Positions 16,149 to 25,543 are shown, counted from the stretch's first letter. The stretch is DNA of 64,000 bases from Leucobacter sp. UT-8R-CII-1-4 (GCF_030010235.1 NZ_JASCRS010000001.1:992001-1056000); one strand, 5' to 3'. Program-made: numbers and translations. The notes: generated by a model from the sequence alone, not told the origin.

Positions 16149-17519
16149 TTACGCGCGTCCGGTAATCACATCGGCGATCTTGGCAATCGGTGAGGTGGTT
16201 GGCCGGCCACGGTATTCGGCTGCGTCCGCCATGCCATAGGCGGTGTAGAGCCCCTTAGTGGCGATCCAGCGAAGTGGCTCAGGTTCCCACTTGCGAACGC
16301 GATGGTTCACCCACGGCAGAGTGACAAGTTCGCTTTGATTGCCGAGGATCAGATCGGTGATAGTGCGACCGGCCAGGTTGGTCGAGGTCACCCCTGTCCC
16401 AACGTAGCCACCGCCCCAAGCTATTCCGGTCTCGTGATCGAGGCCCACCGTGGCCGCCCAATCGCGTGGCACACCGAGCACTCCAGACCAAACGTGTTCT
16501 ACTGCTGCGCCCCGGGTCGCCGGGAAAAATCGGTGCATAATCTCGCTGAGGGTATCGACCGTGACGATGGGCGTCTGGCCGTCAGTATCGGTGCGTGACC
16601 CGTAGCGGTAGGGCACCCCTCTGCCGCCGATTGCAATGCGGTCATCGGCCGTGCGTTGGGCATACATATAAACGTGCGCGAAATCACCGAGCACCTCACC
16701 GTTGTTCCAGTGCAGGCTGTCCCACACGCTTTGCGGCAGTGGTTCAGTTGCGATGAGAGACGAATTCATCGGCAACCACAAACGGCGCAATCCTTTGAGG
16801 TTCGCGGTGAATCCTTCGGTAGCGCGAACCACATACTCGGCCGAAACCGTACCGCGGTTGGTCACCACCCGGTGCGGCGAAATTTCGGAGGCTGTGGTGC
16901 CCTCATAAATCGTTACACCAAGTTTTTCGACGGCAGTGGCGAGTCCGGCGGCGAGTTTTGCCGGTTGAATACGCGCGCAGTGCGGGTGCCACACGGCCGC
17001 CCGGGTGCCTGCGACGTTGATCTTCGCCATCGCTTCGTCGGCTTCAAGCAGTTCAAGGTCGGTGTATTTCCACGCTTGTTCGGCGGCCGCAAACTCGCGG
17101 ATCCGCTTTTCTTGTGCCGGGGCGTAGGCAACGTTGAACTCGCCGCCCTTTTTAATATCAGCGTCGATGCCTTCGGCCGCCGCCACACGAATCACTTCGT
17201 CGACCGTCTCGTTCATCGCGCGCTGTTGCCGCTCGGCGGCGTCACGCCCGTGGCTTGCCACGTACTGTTCACGTCCGCCAGTAATAGCGTTTGTGAGCCA
17301 GCCGCCGTTGCGTCCGGATGCGCCGTAACCTGCGTGTCGCTGCTCGATAATGGCGATGCGCAGATCTGGTTGCGCCTGCTTCAGGTAGTAGGCGGTCCAG
17401 AGGCCCGTGTATCCCGCACCAACGATGGCGACGTCAAGCTGCAGATCGCCTGCCAGTGGACTTCGCAACTTCGGCTGGCCGATCTGTTGCCACCAGTGAG
17501 AGACGTTGCCGTTAATCAT
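16149..17519 (-). CDS. FAD-dependent amine/amino-acid oxidoreductase (DAO family, PuuB-like)
   Basis: The 456-residue flavoenzyme begins with the FAD-binding fold VAIVGAGYTGLWTAYYL and carries the ASGRNGGWL motif typical of the gamma-glutamylputrescine oxidase and related DAO group. Later features are GGRGVPYRYG and a C-terminal GGGYVGTGVTSTNLAGR that closes the FAD site. No cysteine for covalent flavin is obvious. The likely reaction is oxidation of a secondary or primary amine with transfer to oxygen; the substrate is uncertain. A strong AAAGGAG lies 5 nt before the ATG. It probably forms an operon with the cupin gene, set inside the menaquinone cluster but not part of that pathway. Confidence 0.87.
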   Translation of the reverse strand: MINGNVSHWWQQIGQPKLRSPLAGDLQLDVAIVGAGYTGLWTAYYLKQAQPDLRIAIIEQRHAGYGASGRNGGWLTNAITGGREQYVASHGRDAAERQQRAMNETVDEVIRVAAAEGIDADIKKGGEFNVAYAPAQEKRIREFAAAEQAWKYTDLELLEADEAMAKINVAGTRAAVWHPHCARIQPAKLAAGLATAVEKLGVTIYEGTTASEISPHRVVTNRGTVSAEYVVRATEGFTANLKGLRRLWLPMNSSLIATEPLPQSVWDSLHWNNGEVLGDFAHVYMYAQRTADDRIAIGGRGVPYRYGSRTDTDGQTPIVTVDTLSEIMHRFFPATRGAAVEHVWSGVLGVPRDWAATVGLDHETGIAWGGGYVGTGVTSTNLAGRTITDLILGNQSELVTLPWVNHRVRKWEPEPLRWIATKGLYTAYGMADAAEYRGRPTTSPIAKIADVITGRA

Positions 17520-17589
17520 GAATCTCCTTTGATTCTTCGATCTTTCACGCCGCTGAAATCCTAGCGCTTCGCGCTCGGATTTCGCTTAG

Positions 17590-18546
17590 TTAAAACGCGA
17601 ATGCAACACCCATCAGCACACCGTACGCAAGTGCGGTGAAACTGGTCAGCGCAAGGGCCAGAATCATTTCGCGTGCGCTGCGCGCCCAAAGCATGATTAC
17701 GGCCGCCGGAATTGCGCCGATCAGTGCGAACAGCGCAAAGATCATCATTGGGTAGGCGAGCACATAAATTCCGGGGGCTGCGAATGGTGCAAGCACGAAG
17801 AAAGCGAAAAGAATTCGTGAGGCACGATCGCCTACGCGCACCGAGAGTGTGCGCTTTCCAACGAGTTTGTCGGTTGGAATATCGCGGGTGTTGTTTGCGA
17901 TCAGCACCGCGACGGCGAGCATGCCAACGCCGGTCCCGGTGATCCATGCCTCTTGCGGAATAATGTCGCTTTGTAGCCACACGGTGCCCACCGTTGCCAC
18001 GAGACCAAAGAAGATAAACACGGCAATCTCGCCAAGGCCCGCATAGCCGTATGGTCGCTTGCCACCGGTGTAGAACCAGGCCGCGAGTATCGCGACAGCA
18101 CCAACTGCCAGGAACGCCCAGCGCTCACTGAGGATCACGGCGACTAGGCCGGCGACGGCTGCAAGACCGAAAAAGACGAGGGCGGTCGCGAGTACCTTCT
18201 TCGGGTTGACGAGACCTGATCCGGTGAGCCGTGCTGGGCCCACTCGGTGCTCATCGGTGCCACGCACACCATCGCTGTAGTCGTTCGCGTAGTTCACGCC
18301 GATTTGCAAGAGCACTGCGACTGCGAGGGCCAAGAGTGTGAGCGTCAGGGAGAAGCTTTGTTGCATCTGCGCAATACCTGCGCCTGCTGCGACGGGAGCG
18401 ATCGCAAGTGGCAGTGTGCGCAGCCGAGCTCCGCCTACCCAGTCGACCCAGGTGATTTTGCTGCGGCCGTCTACATGCTGGTGCCGTTCTGCGGCAGCGC
18501 GAGTGGCCGGGTTGCCCGACCGCTGTGGGTTCTTCGAAGCGCTCAT
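17590..18546 (-). CDS. menA: 1,4-Dihydroxy-2-naphthoate polyprenyltransferase
   Basis: An integral membrane prenyltransferase of 318 residues that attaches the polyprenyl chain to dihydroxynaphthoate. It has about eight to nine hydrophobic helices, the first aspartate-rich motif in NYANDYSDGVRGTD and a second in NNTRDIPTDKLVGKRTLSV. GGARLRTLPLAIAPV near residue 40 is the usual MenA N-terminus; the preceding 30 residues are hydrophilic. A TAGGAT box lies 7 nt before the ATG. It is downstream of menE on the same strand with a 27-nt gap. Confidence 0.95.
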   Translation of the reverse strand: MSASKNPQRSGNPATRAAAERHQHVDGRSKITWVDWVGGARLRTLPLAIAPVAAGAGIAQMQQSFSLTLTLLALAVAVLLQIGVNYANDYSDGVRGTDEHRVGPARLTGSGLVNPKKVLATALVFFGLAAVAGLVAVILSERWAFLAVGAVAILAAWFYTGGKRPYGYAGLGEIAVFIFFGLVATVGTVWLQSDIIPQEAWITGTGVGMLAVAVLIANNTRDIPTDKLVGKRTLSVRVGDRASRILFAFFVLAPFAAPGIYVLAYPMMIFALFALIGAIPAAVIMLWARSAREMILALALTSFTALAYGVLMGVAFAF

Positions 18547-18553
18547 GGCTTCG

Positions 18554-18559
18554 ATCCTA
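18554..18559 (-). promoter_or_regulatory. Putative -10 box of menA (leaderless)
   Basis: TAGGAT on the minus strand, 7 nt before the menA ATG, within the short gap after menE. Confidence 0.45.
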
Positions 18560-18573
18560 CTGATCTGCGAGAG

Positions 18574-19761
18574 TCAGTGAGCGAACTTGCGCTTGAGCTC
18601 TTCAATGTCAGGCTTGCCACCCGCGAGTCGCGGCATTTTTTCGACACGGTGGATCGCTACGGGTACCGCGGCAACTCCGATCTGTGCGCGCAGCGCGTGA
18701 CTCACGGCTTGATCAAGATTTTCATCGTCGGCGGCAGCGTAGGCATCGTCTGCACCTGCGTCTGCGCTCACCCTTTCGGTGACGAGCAAGACCCGCTCAC
18801 CCCAGTCTTCGTCTTCGACGGCGAGCGCAACGGCAGAGTCGAACCCAGGCAGCTCTCGGGCAACCCGCTCAACTTCGTCAAGCGACACATTGATGCCGCC
18901 CGAAATCAGCACGCGATCGAGCCTGCCGGTGACGGTCAGCATGCCTCCGAGCAATTCACCCGCATCACCCGTGCGATACCAGCGAACGCCTTCTTCGGTA
19001 ATGAAGCGGTCAGCAGTGAGTGCATCGTCACCAACGTAGCCGAGCGCCAGGCTCTCCCCCGCCAGTTGCACCTCGCCGCCGCGGATCCTCATGCGCGTCT
19101 CACCAATTTCGACGCCGTCATACACGCAGCCGCCTGCGGTTTCGGTCATGCCGTAGCTGCGGCGCAGTTCAATGCCGAGTTCGTGGGCGCGTTGGCGTAG
19201 CGAGAGCGAAACGGCTTGGCCGCCCACCAAAATTGCTGAGAAGCTGCGCAGAATCTCGGCGGCTTCTTCGTTTTGCTCGGCGTGATCGAGCAGCCTGATC
19301 AGCTGCACGGGAACGAGGGAGACGTAGCGACGTTCGTGATCGAGGCGTTTCGCTGCCTCAAGAAATGCGTGTGGCTCGAAGGGCGCGTCAAAGAAGACTG
19401 GATCGATGCCGCTCACCTGGCTGCGCACAAGCATTTGTAGGCCAGAGATGAGATTGGCTGGCAGGGTGACAAGCCACTGCCCTTCGCCGCCGAGCCGCTC
19501 GTGCGTTGCGGCGGCGCTCGCTTGGAGCGCTTCGGCCGAGAGCGCTACTGCCTTTGGCACTCCGCTTGAACCTGATGTGCGTACGAGCACGGCGGTACTT
19601 TCTGGCAGCTCAAGTGCTTGCAGTCGTTGCACTTCGGCTTCGTCAAGCCCGGTCGCGACCGGCAGCACTGGTGCGCCGCCTTTCAGCGCGTCTCCGAGAG
19701 CGGCCAATAGCCAGGCTCGATCGTCAACTGGTACCGCGCGCAATTTGGCTTGATTCGTCAC
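18574..19761 (-). CDS. menE: o-Succinylbenzoate-CoA ligase
   Basis: This 395-residue adenylate-forming enzyme activates o-succinylbenzoate with CoA. The AMP-binding P-loop is LVRTSGSSGVPKAVALS, followed by the YGMTETAGGC core motif and the YRTGDAGEL hinge region. The catalytic C-terminal lysine motif is in PRLAGGKPDIEEL. It is shorter than E. coli MenE (about 450) because the N-terminal subdomain is reduced, as is common in actinobacteria. Start is a GTG with a TACCCT box 6 nt upstream. Together with menA, menD, menF and menG it leaves menB, menC and menH outside the window. Confidence 0.93.
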   Translation of the reverse strand: MTNQAKLRAVPVDDRAWLLAALGDALKGGAPVLPVATGLDEAEVQRLQALELPESTAVLVRTSGSSGVPKAVALSAEALQASAAATHERLGGEGQWLVTLPANLISGLQMLVRSQVSGIDPVFFDAPFEPHAFLEAAKRLDHERRYVSLVPVQLIRLLDHAEQNEEAAEILRSFSAILVGGQAVSLSLRQRAHELGIELRRSYGMTETAGGCVYDGVEIGETRMRIRGGEVQLAGESLALGYVGDDALTADRFITEEGVRWYRTGDAGELLGGMLTVTGRLDRVLISGGINVSLDEVERVARELPGFDSAVALAVEDEDWGERVLLVTERVSADAGADDAYAAADDENLDQAVSHALRAQIGVAAVPVAIHRVEKMPRLAGGKPDIEELKRKFAH

Positions 19762-19767
19762 CCTTTC

Positions 19768-19773
19768 AGGGTA
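19768..19773 (-). promoter_or_regulatory. Putative -10 box of menE
   Basis: TACCCT on the minus strand, 6 nt before the GTG at 19761. The spacer GAAAGG could instead be read as a ribosome site set too close, so this call is weak. Confidence 0.35.
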
Positions 19774-19815
19774 GCCGCGTTTTCTGGCTGTGCCGTGAAC
19801 GAGAGTTGCCGAGGA

Positions 19816-20586
19816 TTAGGCGCTGTCGCCCTGCAGGGTTCGTGCGGCCTCGCGCAGCGCTTCGACGCATTGCGCGACAGCTACCTCGGTCATTCGCACG
19901 GCTGGACCTGAAATTGAGACCGCTGCTGGCGGGTTGGTGCCGGGAATAGCGACCGCAATACAGCGCACCCCTACCTCTTTTTCTCCGTCGTCGATCGCAA
20001 ACCCTCGGGCTCGGGCTTCACGCAGGTCTGCAATGAGTGCGGTTTCATCTGTGATCGTGGTTTCGGTGTATTTTGGCTGCCCGGTGCGTTGTAGTAGTGC
20101 CCGCACGTGATGCTCTGGCAGCATCGACATGATCGCTTTGCCAACGCCCGATGCGTGCGGGAGCACTTGCCTGCCAACCTCGGTGAACATGCGCATTTGT
20201 TGCCGCGATGCGATCTGCGCGACATACACAATGAGGTCGTGTTCGAGCACGGCAAGGTTCGCGGTCTCTTGCGAGAGTTCTTCGAGTTCGGCGAGGATCG
20301 GTGCGGCCATTTCGGCGAGCCCGGGCGTTGCCTGCCTGCCGAGCGCAATCAGGGTTGGTCCGAGGCTGTAGTTTCGGTCGTTGCCCTGATTGACGGCGCC
20401 TCTGCTTTGCAGTGTCTTCAGTAGTCGATGCGCGGTTGGAGCTGCGAGTCCGGTCTGGGCTGCAATTTCGGCGAGTGAGAGCGGTCTTGCCGCGTCGCCA
20501 AGGGTTTCAAGCACGTCGAATGCTCGTTCGAGCGATTGAACGCCGCTGGTGGTCAAGGCCGCGCCGCCTTTCTTCCGGCTGTACAC
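19816..20586 (-). CDS. IclR-family transcriptional regulator
   Basis: The N-terminal winged helix (LERAFDVLETLGDAARPLSLAEIAAQ, TGLAAPTAHRLLKTL) and C-terminal ligand domain (residues about 80-250, with LPHASGVGKAIMSMLPE and the ARARGFAIDDGEKEVGVRCIAVAI stretch) define the IclR family. The GTG at 20586 gives 256 residues; a TTG at 20556, preceded by AAAGGCGG, would remove an atypical Lys/Gly-rich leader and is just as plausible. It is divergent from malate synthase G, and IclR proteins often control glyoxylate genes, so repression of glcB is a good inference. A 17-bp near-palindrome in the gap is a candidate site. Confidence 0.9.
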   Translation of the reverse strand: MYSRKKGGAALTTSGVQSLERAFDVLETLGDAARPLSLAEIAAQTGLAAPTAHRLLKTLQSRGAVNQGNDRNYSLGPTLIALGRQATPGLAEMAAPILAELEELSQETANLAVLEHDLIVYVAQIASRQQMRMFTEVGRQVLPHASGVGKAIMSMLPEHHVRALLQRTGQPKYTETTITDETALIADLREARARGFAIDDGEKEVGVRCIAVAIPGTNPPAAVSISGPAVRMTEVAVAQCVEALREAARTLQGDSA

Positions 20587-20604
20587 GCCGATATTGCTTC
20601 ACGA

Positions 20605-20621
20605 ATTCCACGATGCGGAAT
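20605..20621. promoter_or_regulatory. Palindromic candidate operator between iclR-type gene and glcB
   Basis: ATTCCACGATGCGGAAT is a 17-bp sequence with symmetric ATTCC/GGAAT arms and only two mismatched positions in each half. IclR-family operators are often of the TTCC-centre-GGAA type. It lies about 90 nt before glcB and 19 nt before the regulator. Confidence 0.5.
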
Positions 20622-20710
20622 AGCTATTTCAAAAAAGGATACGCCTGCCTACACTCAGCAACAAGCACCAAGCAATAAGCCCAACGCTCAGCACCAACGA
20701 AGGACTGCAC

Positions 20711-22900
20711 TTGTCTCACTACGCCCCCCGCGCCGATCTCAGTGTCGCAACACCAATCATCGAGTTCGCTGAGCAGACTGCCACGCGACATGGCTTTGAC
20801 CTTGATACCTTCTGGGCAGGCGTCGCCGACATCGTGCATGACCTCGCACCAAAAAACGCTGAACTACTCGCAGAACGAGACCGCCTGCAGCATCTCATCG
20901 ACGATTGGCACCGAGCGAATCCGGGCCAGCCTGATCCAACGCTCTACCAAGAATTTCTCGAACGAATCGGTTACCTTCGCGCAGAACCCGAACCCTTCGA
21001 AATCAGCACACTCAATGTTGACCCAGAACTCGCGACCCTCGCCGGCCCACAGCTCGTAGTGCCGCTGCTCAATGCTCGCTTTGCGCTCAACGCCGTGAAC
21101 GCCCGCTGGGGCTCGCTCTACGATGCGCTTTACGGCACCGACGCAATCGATCAGAGTGGTGACCTCGCGCCAGGCAAGGGCTACAACGCAGTGCGCGGCG
21201 CAAAGGTCATCGAGCTAGGCCGCGAGTTGCTTGACGAAGTAGCAGAACTCGACGCTGGATCGCACGCACAATCGACCCTCTACTCAGTCATCGGCGGAGA
21301 ACTCGTCGTATCACTCGTAGGCAACGAGACCGCAAGACTCGCAAACCCGACGACCTTTGTCGGCTACCGCGGGGAAGCCGAAGCGCCAAGCTCGGTACTC
21401 CTGCGACACAACGGACTGCACCTTGAAATCGTGGTCGACGCAAACGGCGCAATCGGCAAGACCGATGATGCGGGCGTACAAGACATTCTGCTTGAATCAG
21501 CCCTCTCAACAATCATGGACCTCGAAGATTCGGTTGCAGCGGTCGACGCAGACGACAAGGCCCTCGGCTACCGAAACTGGCGCGGCCTCATGGACGGCAC
21601 GCTCACTGAAACCGTTGAAAAGAACGGCACAAGCTTCACCCGCTCGGCCAACCCAGACCGCGAATACACCGCCATCGATGGCAGCACACTCGTATTGCCC
21701 GGACGGTCCACCCTGTTTATTCGCAATGTGGGCCACCTGATGCGCACCGACGCCGTGCTAGATCGCGAAGGCGAGTGGGTGCCAGAGGGCATCCTCGACG
21801 CGATCATGACCTTGCTCGGTTCGCTCAGCGACCTCACCCAATTCGGAGGCGAAAGCGCCGGCCGCAACTCCCGCACCGAGTCGATCTACATTGTGAAGCC
21901 AAAGATGCACGGCCCAGACGAGGTGGCCTTTGCCGCAGAACTCTTTGCACGCGTCGAAAGCCTCTACGGCCTGCCAGAGAACACCGTGAAGATCGGCATT
22001 ATGGATGAAGAGCGCCGCACCAGCGCAACTCTCGCAGCCTGCATTGCCGCAGCTCGCGAACGCGTGGTGTTCATCAACACGGGCTTCCTCGATCGCACCG
22101 GTGACGAGATCCACACCTCAATGCTCGCCGGCCCGATGCTGCCAAAGACCGAGATTCGCAACCAGCCGTGGCTCGGAGTCTACGAGCAGCGCAATGTTGC
22201 AATTGGTGTCGAATGCGGCCTCGACCACCGTGCGCAGATCGGCAAGGGCATGTGGGCCATGCCCGACCTAATGAGCGACATGCTCGCTCAGAAGATCGGC
22301 CACGTACGAGCCGGAGCCTCAACCGCTTGGGTTCCGTCGCCAACCGCCGCAACCTTGCACGCACTGCACTACCACCAGGTTGATGCATTCCGGGCGCGCG
22401 CGGAGCTCCCCGCACTTGCAGCCGATTCACTCAGCACTCTGCTCGAAATTCCGCTGGCTGGCGCAAACGACCTCAGCGTCGACGTGGTGCAAACCGAGCT
22501 CGACAACAACGCGCAATCGATTCTTGGTTACGTCGTGCGCTGGATCGACCAGGGTGTTGGCTGCTCGAAGGTGCCGGACATTCACGACGTTGCACTGATG
22601 GAAGACCGCGCAACACTTCGCATTTCGGCGCAGTTGCTTGCCAACTGGCTCACACACGGCGTCATCGATGCAGCCCAAATCGACGAGAGTCTGCGCCGTC
22701 TCTCAGCGGTAGTTGACGCTCAGAATGCGAACGATCCGCTGTACGAAAAACTGCTCGGCGAAGACGGCGATACCCCAGGAATCGCATTCACAGCCGCACG
22801 TCGAATGATTCTTGAAGGCGCAGCCCAGCCAAGCGGCTACACCGAGCCGCTGCTGCACGAGCTCCGTCGCGCAAAGAAGGCTGAACACATGCAGAAATAG
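20711..22900 (+). CDS. glcB: Malate synthase G
   Basis: The 729-residue protein condenses glyoxylate and acetyl-CoA to malate. The length marks the G isoform (about 720-740). Signature regions are [15 protein letters not shown] in the barrel, [39 protein letters not shown] and the C-terminal [17 protein letters not shown] with [21 protein letters not shown]. Translation starts from a TTG with AAGGA 7 nt upstream. The divergent IclR regulator and the shared palindrome suggest carbon-source control. Its glyoxylate-shunt partner, isocitrate lyase, is at the right edge of the window rather than next to it. Confidence 0.96.
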   Translation: MSHYAPRADLSVATPIIEFAEQTATRHGFDLDTFWAGVADIVHDLAPKNAELLAERDRLQHLIDDWHRANPGQPDPTLYQEFLERIGYLRAEPEPFEISTLNVDPELATLAGPQLVVPLLNARFALNAVNARWGSLYDALYGTDAIDQSGDLAPGKGYNAVRGAKVIELGRELLDEVAELDAGSHAQSTLYSVIGGELVVSLVGNETARLANPTTFVGYRGEAEAPSSVLLRHNGLHLEIVVDANGAIGKTDDAGVQDILLESALSTIMDLEDSVAAVDADDKALGYRNWRGLMDGTLTETVEKNGTSFTRSANPDREYTAIDGSTLVLPGRSTLFIRNVGHLMRTDAVLDREGEWVPEGILDAIMTLLGSLSDLTQFGGESAGRNSRTESIYIVKPKMHGPDEVAFAAELFARVESLYGLPENTVKIGIMDEERRTSATLAACIAAARERVVFINTGFLDRTGDEIHTSMLAGPMLPKTEIRNQPWLGVYEQRNVAIGVECGLDHRAQIGKGMWAMPDLMSDMLAQKIGHVRAGASTAWVPSPTAATLHALHYHQVDAFRARAELPALAADSLSTLLEIPLAGANDLSVDVVQTELDNNAQSILGYVVRWIDQGVGCSKVPDIHDVALMEDRATLRISAQLLANWLTHGVIDAAQIDESLRRLSAVVDAQNANDPLYEKLLGEDGDTPGIAFTAARRMILEGAAQPSGYTEPLLHELRRAKKAEHMQK

Positions 22901-22914
22901 CATGTCACAGCCCC

Positions 22915-22920
22915 TAGGAT
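22915..22920 (+). promoter_or_regulatory. Putative -10 box of the aminotransferase gene (leaderless)
   Basis: TAGGAT lies 6 nt before the GTG at 22927, in the 26-nt gap after glcB, so the gene may have its own promoter. Confidence 0.5.
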
Positions 22921-22926
22921 TGAGTC

Positions 22927-24129
22927 GTGAGCAACATCTCCCGTCTTTCGAAGAAGATCGGCGCGATCGCCGAGTCCGCAACCCTCAAGGTCGACGCCAA
23001 GGCTAAAGCCCTGCAAGCCGAGGGCCGTCCCGTAATCAGCTACGCCGCTGGCGAGCCCGATTTCGCGACCCCAGCACACATCGTTGACGTGGCACGCGCC
23101 GCGCTCGACGATCCCAAGAACTTCCGCTACACCGCAGCGGCTGGTCTTCCCGTGCTGCGCCAGGCTATTGCCGCAAAGACCGCCCGCGATTCTGGCTGGA
23201 ACATTGATCCAGCGCAGGTAATCGTCACCAATGGTGGCAAGCAGGCTGTCTACCAGGCATTCCAGGTGCTGCTTGATCCGGGTGACGAGGTGCTGCTGCC
23301 AGCGCCATACTGGACCAGCTACCCAGAGGCGATTCAGCTCGCCGACGGTGTTCCTGTTGAGGTTTTTGCAGGTGCAGACCAGGGCTACAAGGTAACCGTT
23401 GAACAGCTTGAGGCGGCTCGCACCGAGCGCACCAAGGTTCTGCTCTTTGTTTCACCTTCGAACCCAACCGGTGCGGTCTACTCTCCAGAAGAGACCCGCG
23501 CAATTGGCGAGTGGGCAGAAGCGAACGGCCTCTGGGTTGTTGCCGACGAGATCTACCAGAACCTGGTGTACGACGGCGTGCGCGCTGTCTCGATTGTTGA
23601 GGCTGTGCCAGCGCTCACCGACCGCACCATCCTGGTAAACGGTGTCGCAAAGACCTACGCTATGACCGGCTGGCGTCTCGGCTGGATGATGGGCCCCGCC
23701 GACATCATCAAGGGCGCTTCGAACCTGCAGTCACACCTCTGCTCGAACGTGAACAATATTGCTCAGCTCGCTGCCGCTGCCGCACTCAACGGCCCGCAGG
23801 AGCCGGTCGAAGAGATGCGTCTCGCTTTCGACCGCCGCCGCAAGCTGATTGTTGACGAGCTCAACAAGGTTCCTGGCTTCCACTGCCCAACCCCAGAGGG
23901 CGCCTTCTACGCTTACGTAGATGTGCGCGAGGCGCTTGGCCGCGAGATCCGTGGCGTTACCCCGAACACCTCCCTTGAACTCGCCGATCTGATTCTTGAT
24001 CAGGCCGAGGTCGCAGCGGTTCCTGGTGAAGCATTTGGCCCGAGTGGATACCTGCGCTTCAGCTACGCGCTGGGCGACGAGCCACTGCTTGAGGGCATCC
24101 GCCGCATTCAGGCACTGCTTTCGGAGTAA
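22927..24129 (+). CDS. aspC: Aspartate-type PLP aminotransferase (class I)
   Basis: A 400-residue class I aminotransferase, closest in look to the Ib aspartate/prephenate aminotransferases. Seen are [16 protein letters not shown] near the start, [26 protein letters not shown], the [14 protein letters not shown] Asp/Tyr pair and the PLP lysine in [16 protein letters not shown]. The closing GYLRFSYA holds the substrate-binding arginine. It moves amino groups between aspartate (or an aromatic amino acid) and a 2-oxo acid. Substrate specificity is inferred from the family. It ends just before a strong rho-independent terminator. Confidence 0.9.
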   Translation: MSNISRLSKKIGAIAESATLKVDAKAKALQAEGRPVISYAAGEPDFATPAHIVDVARAALDDPKNFRYTAAAGLPVLRQAIAAKTARDSGWNIDPAQVIVTNGGKQAVYQAFQVLLDPGDEVLLPAPYWTSYPEAIQLADGVPVEVFAGADQGYKVTVEQLEAARTERTKVLLFVSPSNPTGAVYSPEETRAIGEWAEANGLWVVADEIYQNLVYDGVRAVSIVEAVPALTDRTILVNGVAKTYAMTGWRLGWMMGPADIIKGASNLQSHLCSNVNNIAQLAAAAALNGPQEPVEEMRLAFDRRRKLIVDELNKVPGFHCPTPEGAFYAYVDVREALGREIRGVTPNTSLELADLILDQAEVAAVPGEAFGPSGYLRFSYALGDEPLLEGIRRIQALLSE

Positions 24130-24145
24130 TCTTCGCAAACAATAG

Positions 24146-24190
24146 GCGGTCCCGTTCCCTGAGCTATTCAGGTGACCGGGGCCGCTTTTT
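24146..24190 (+). terminator. Rho-independent terminator after the aminotransferase gene
   Basis: A 9-bp stem GCGGTCCCG/CGGGGCCGC (one G-T pair) with an inner CCTGA/TCAGG stem is followed by TTTTT at 24186-24190. Confidence 0.88.
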
Positions 24191-24220
24191 GTTCAGCGCC
24201 CACCTTCCCCTCCCCTGCCA

Positions 24221-24310
24221 ATCTGCGTTCGCGTCCCTGCCGTCTTTCTGCGTTCGCATCTCCTCTGTCTTTCTGCGCTCGCGTCTCCTCTGTCTTTCTG
24301 CACTCGCGTA
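24221..24310. repeat. 25-bp tandem repeat, about 3.5 copies
   Basis: Copies start at 24221, 24246, 24271 and 24296, exactly 25 nt apart, with core TCTGCGTTCGC followed by GTCTCCTCTGTCT. The copies differ by a few bases and the last is cut short. It lies in the 324-nt gap between the aminotransferase terminator and the siderophore-interacting protein gene. The rest of that gap (24311-24453) is AT-richer promoter DNA with TATAAGG shortly before the start. Confidence 0.8.
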
Positions 24311-24453
24311 GCGAATTGTGAAATATCACCCGCGGGCGGTTGCGGTTCTGCAACTTGGCGCAGACCCTAAGTACCCCCTTCTCTTCATCAGACGAATTGG
24401 CTAGGCTGGATAACTGTTGATATCGCGAGAGATTTATAAGGGGTAGGTGCACG

Positions 24454-25293
24454 ATGAGCGAACATTTCGAGTGGACCAGAGTGATGCACGAGCTCAAGCG
24501 CCGCAATCTGCGGGTGTTGCGCTCAGAACAGATTGCGCCACGCATGCAGCGCATCACGGTTGTCGGCGAGGATCTTGAGGGCTTTGTCGCCCTCGCACCG
24601 GGCGACCACGTCAAGGTATTTTTCCCTGACCCAGCGGGCGATGGCACCATTTTCACGCCGGCCCGAGACAAAGAAGCTCCGGCGCCAGCTGGCGAGGTCA
24701 TCGCTCGCGATTACACGCCGTTCGCGTTCTGCGCCGAAGGTGAACAAGGACCCGAGCTCGACCTTGACTTTGTGCTCCACGCAAACGACTCGCACAGCGG
24801 CCCCGCCGCAGCATGGGCAGCCAAGGCAGCGCCCGGCGATCCGCTGGTTGTCGCAGGACCTCGCGGCTCACTCGTGCCACCAAGCAACATTGAAGAGGCG
24901 ATTTTGCTCGCCGACGAGTCGGCACTGCCAGCCGTCACCCGCTGGCTCGACCTGCTCGGCGACACCCCGGTCGTGGGCCTCTTTACTGTCGACAACCCAG
25001 AAACCGCTTCGTACCTTGCGAGCTACGAAGGCCCCAGCCGAAACTTCCACTGGGTTAGCGGCGAGGATCGCGCCGACCGAATCAAAACCGCACTTGAGGG
25101 GCTCAACATCGGCGAGCGCACGATGGTCTTCTTGGCCGGCGAGGCAAGCTCGCTGATTCCGCTGCGCCGCTACCTGCGTCGTGAACTCGGCTTGCCGAAG
25201 CAGCAGGTTGACGCGCACGGTTACTGGAAAAAGGGCGAGGCGAATCTTGATCACCACGCCCCACTGGATCCTTCGGACCCAGACGAGGACTAA
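24454..25293 (+). CDS. Siderophore-interacting protein (ferric-siderophore reductase, ViuB family)
   Basis: The 279-residue protein has an N-terminal FAD-binding barrel of the ferredoxin-reductase type (RMQRITVVGEDLEGF, then DHVKVFFPD and RDYTPFAFC) and a C-terminal SIP domain (PAAAWAAKAAPGDPLVVAGPRGS, LLADESALPAVTRWLDLL, AGEASSLIPLRRYLRRE and a final GYWKKGEAN). Members reduce ferric iron in imported siderophores using NAD(P)H. A GGGG-rich ribosome site lies about 10 nt before the ATG. The upstream TTGGCTAGGCTGGATAA faintly recalls an iron-regulator box but is not convincing. No siderophore transport genes are adjacent. Confidence 0.9.
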   Translation: MSEHFEWTRVMHELKRRNLRVLRSEQIAPRMQRITVVGEDLEGFVALAPGDHVKVFFPDPAGDGTIFTPARDKEAPAPAGEVIARDYTPFAFCAEGEQGPELDLDFVLHANDSHSGPAAAWAAKAAPGDPLVVAGPRGSLVPPSNIEEAILLADESALPAVTRWLDLLGDTPVVGLFTVDNPETASYLASYEGPSRNFHWVSGEDRADRIKTALEGLNIGERTMVFLAGEASSLIPLRRYLRRELGLPKQQVDAHGYWKKGEANLDHHAPLDPSDPDED

Positions 25294-25324
25294 GGCAGCC
25301 AAGCCGCCAGGCTCCGTCAGAACG

Positions 25325-25374
25325 CAAAGCCCCGCCCATCGAGCTCGTCGAGATGCGCGGGGCTTTGCCTTTTT
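25325..25374 (+). terminator. Rho-independent terminator after the siderophore-interacting protein gene
   Basis: A perfect 11-bp stem CAAAGCCCCGC (25325-25335) and GCGGGGCTTTG (25357-25367) is followed by CCTTTTT. The remaining gap to 25604 holds a 7-bp tandem CGCTCGT run near 25427-25450 and the palindrome at 25526. Confidence 0.9.
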
Positions 25375-25426
25375 CAGCGACGCCTCTCACCATCAGCGCC
25401 GCCTCTCGCTCTTCGCCTTCACTTTT

Positions 25427-25450
25427 CGCTCGTCGCTCGTCGCTCGTCGC
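25427..25450. repeat. 7-bp tandem repeat CGCTCGT
   Basis: Three and a half head-to-tail copies of CGCTCGT in non-coding DNA between the terminator and the flavin-operon promoter. No function is apparent. Confidence 0.65.
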
Positions 25451-25525
25451 CTCATTCTGCGCCCGCGACGCGGATCACAGAATCCCATGAACAGATCGGG
25501 AATAGATTCACTCCCAGCGCGTTGA

Positions 25526-25543
25526 TATATGCAAACACATATA
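25526..25543. promoter_or_regulatory. Candidate MarR operator upstream of the flavin operon
   Basis: TATATGCAAACACATATA has perfect 6-bp arms around a 6-nt centre and sits in an AT-rich island about 60 nt before the luciferase-like gene. The size and AT content suit MarR-type repressors, and a marR gene is the second gene of the operon. Confidence 0.5.

Noticed and set aside
16656-17564. Plus-strand frame of 302 codons
   Set aside because: Antisense to the FAD oxidoreductase, whose motifs are complete on the minus strand.
18247-19200. Plus-strand frame of 317 codons
   Set aside because: Antisense shadow of menA/menE with Cys/His/Arg-rich composition typical of non-coding frames.
24221-24310. 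CRISPR array
   Set aside because: The 25-nt units are adjacent with no variable spacers, so it is a plain tandem repeat.
24400-24440. Iron-regulator (DtxR/IdeR) box before the siderophore-interacting gene
   Set aside because: TTGGCTAGGCTGGATAA has too few matches to the TTAGGTTAGCCTAACCTAA consensus.
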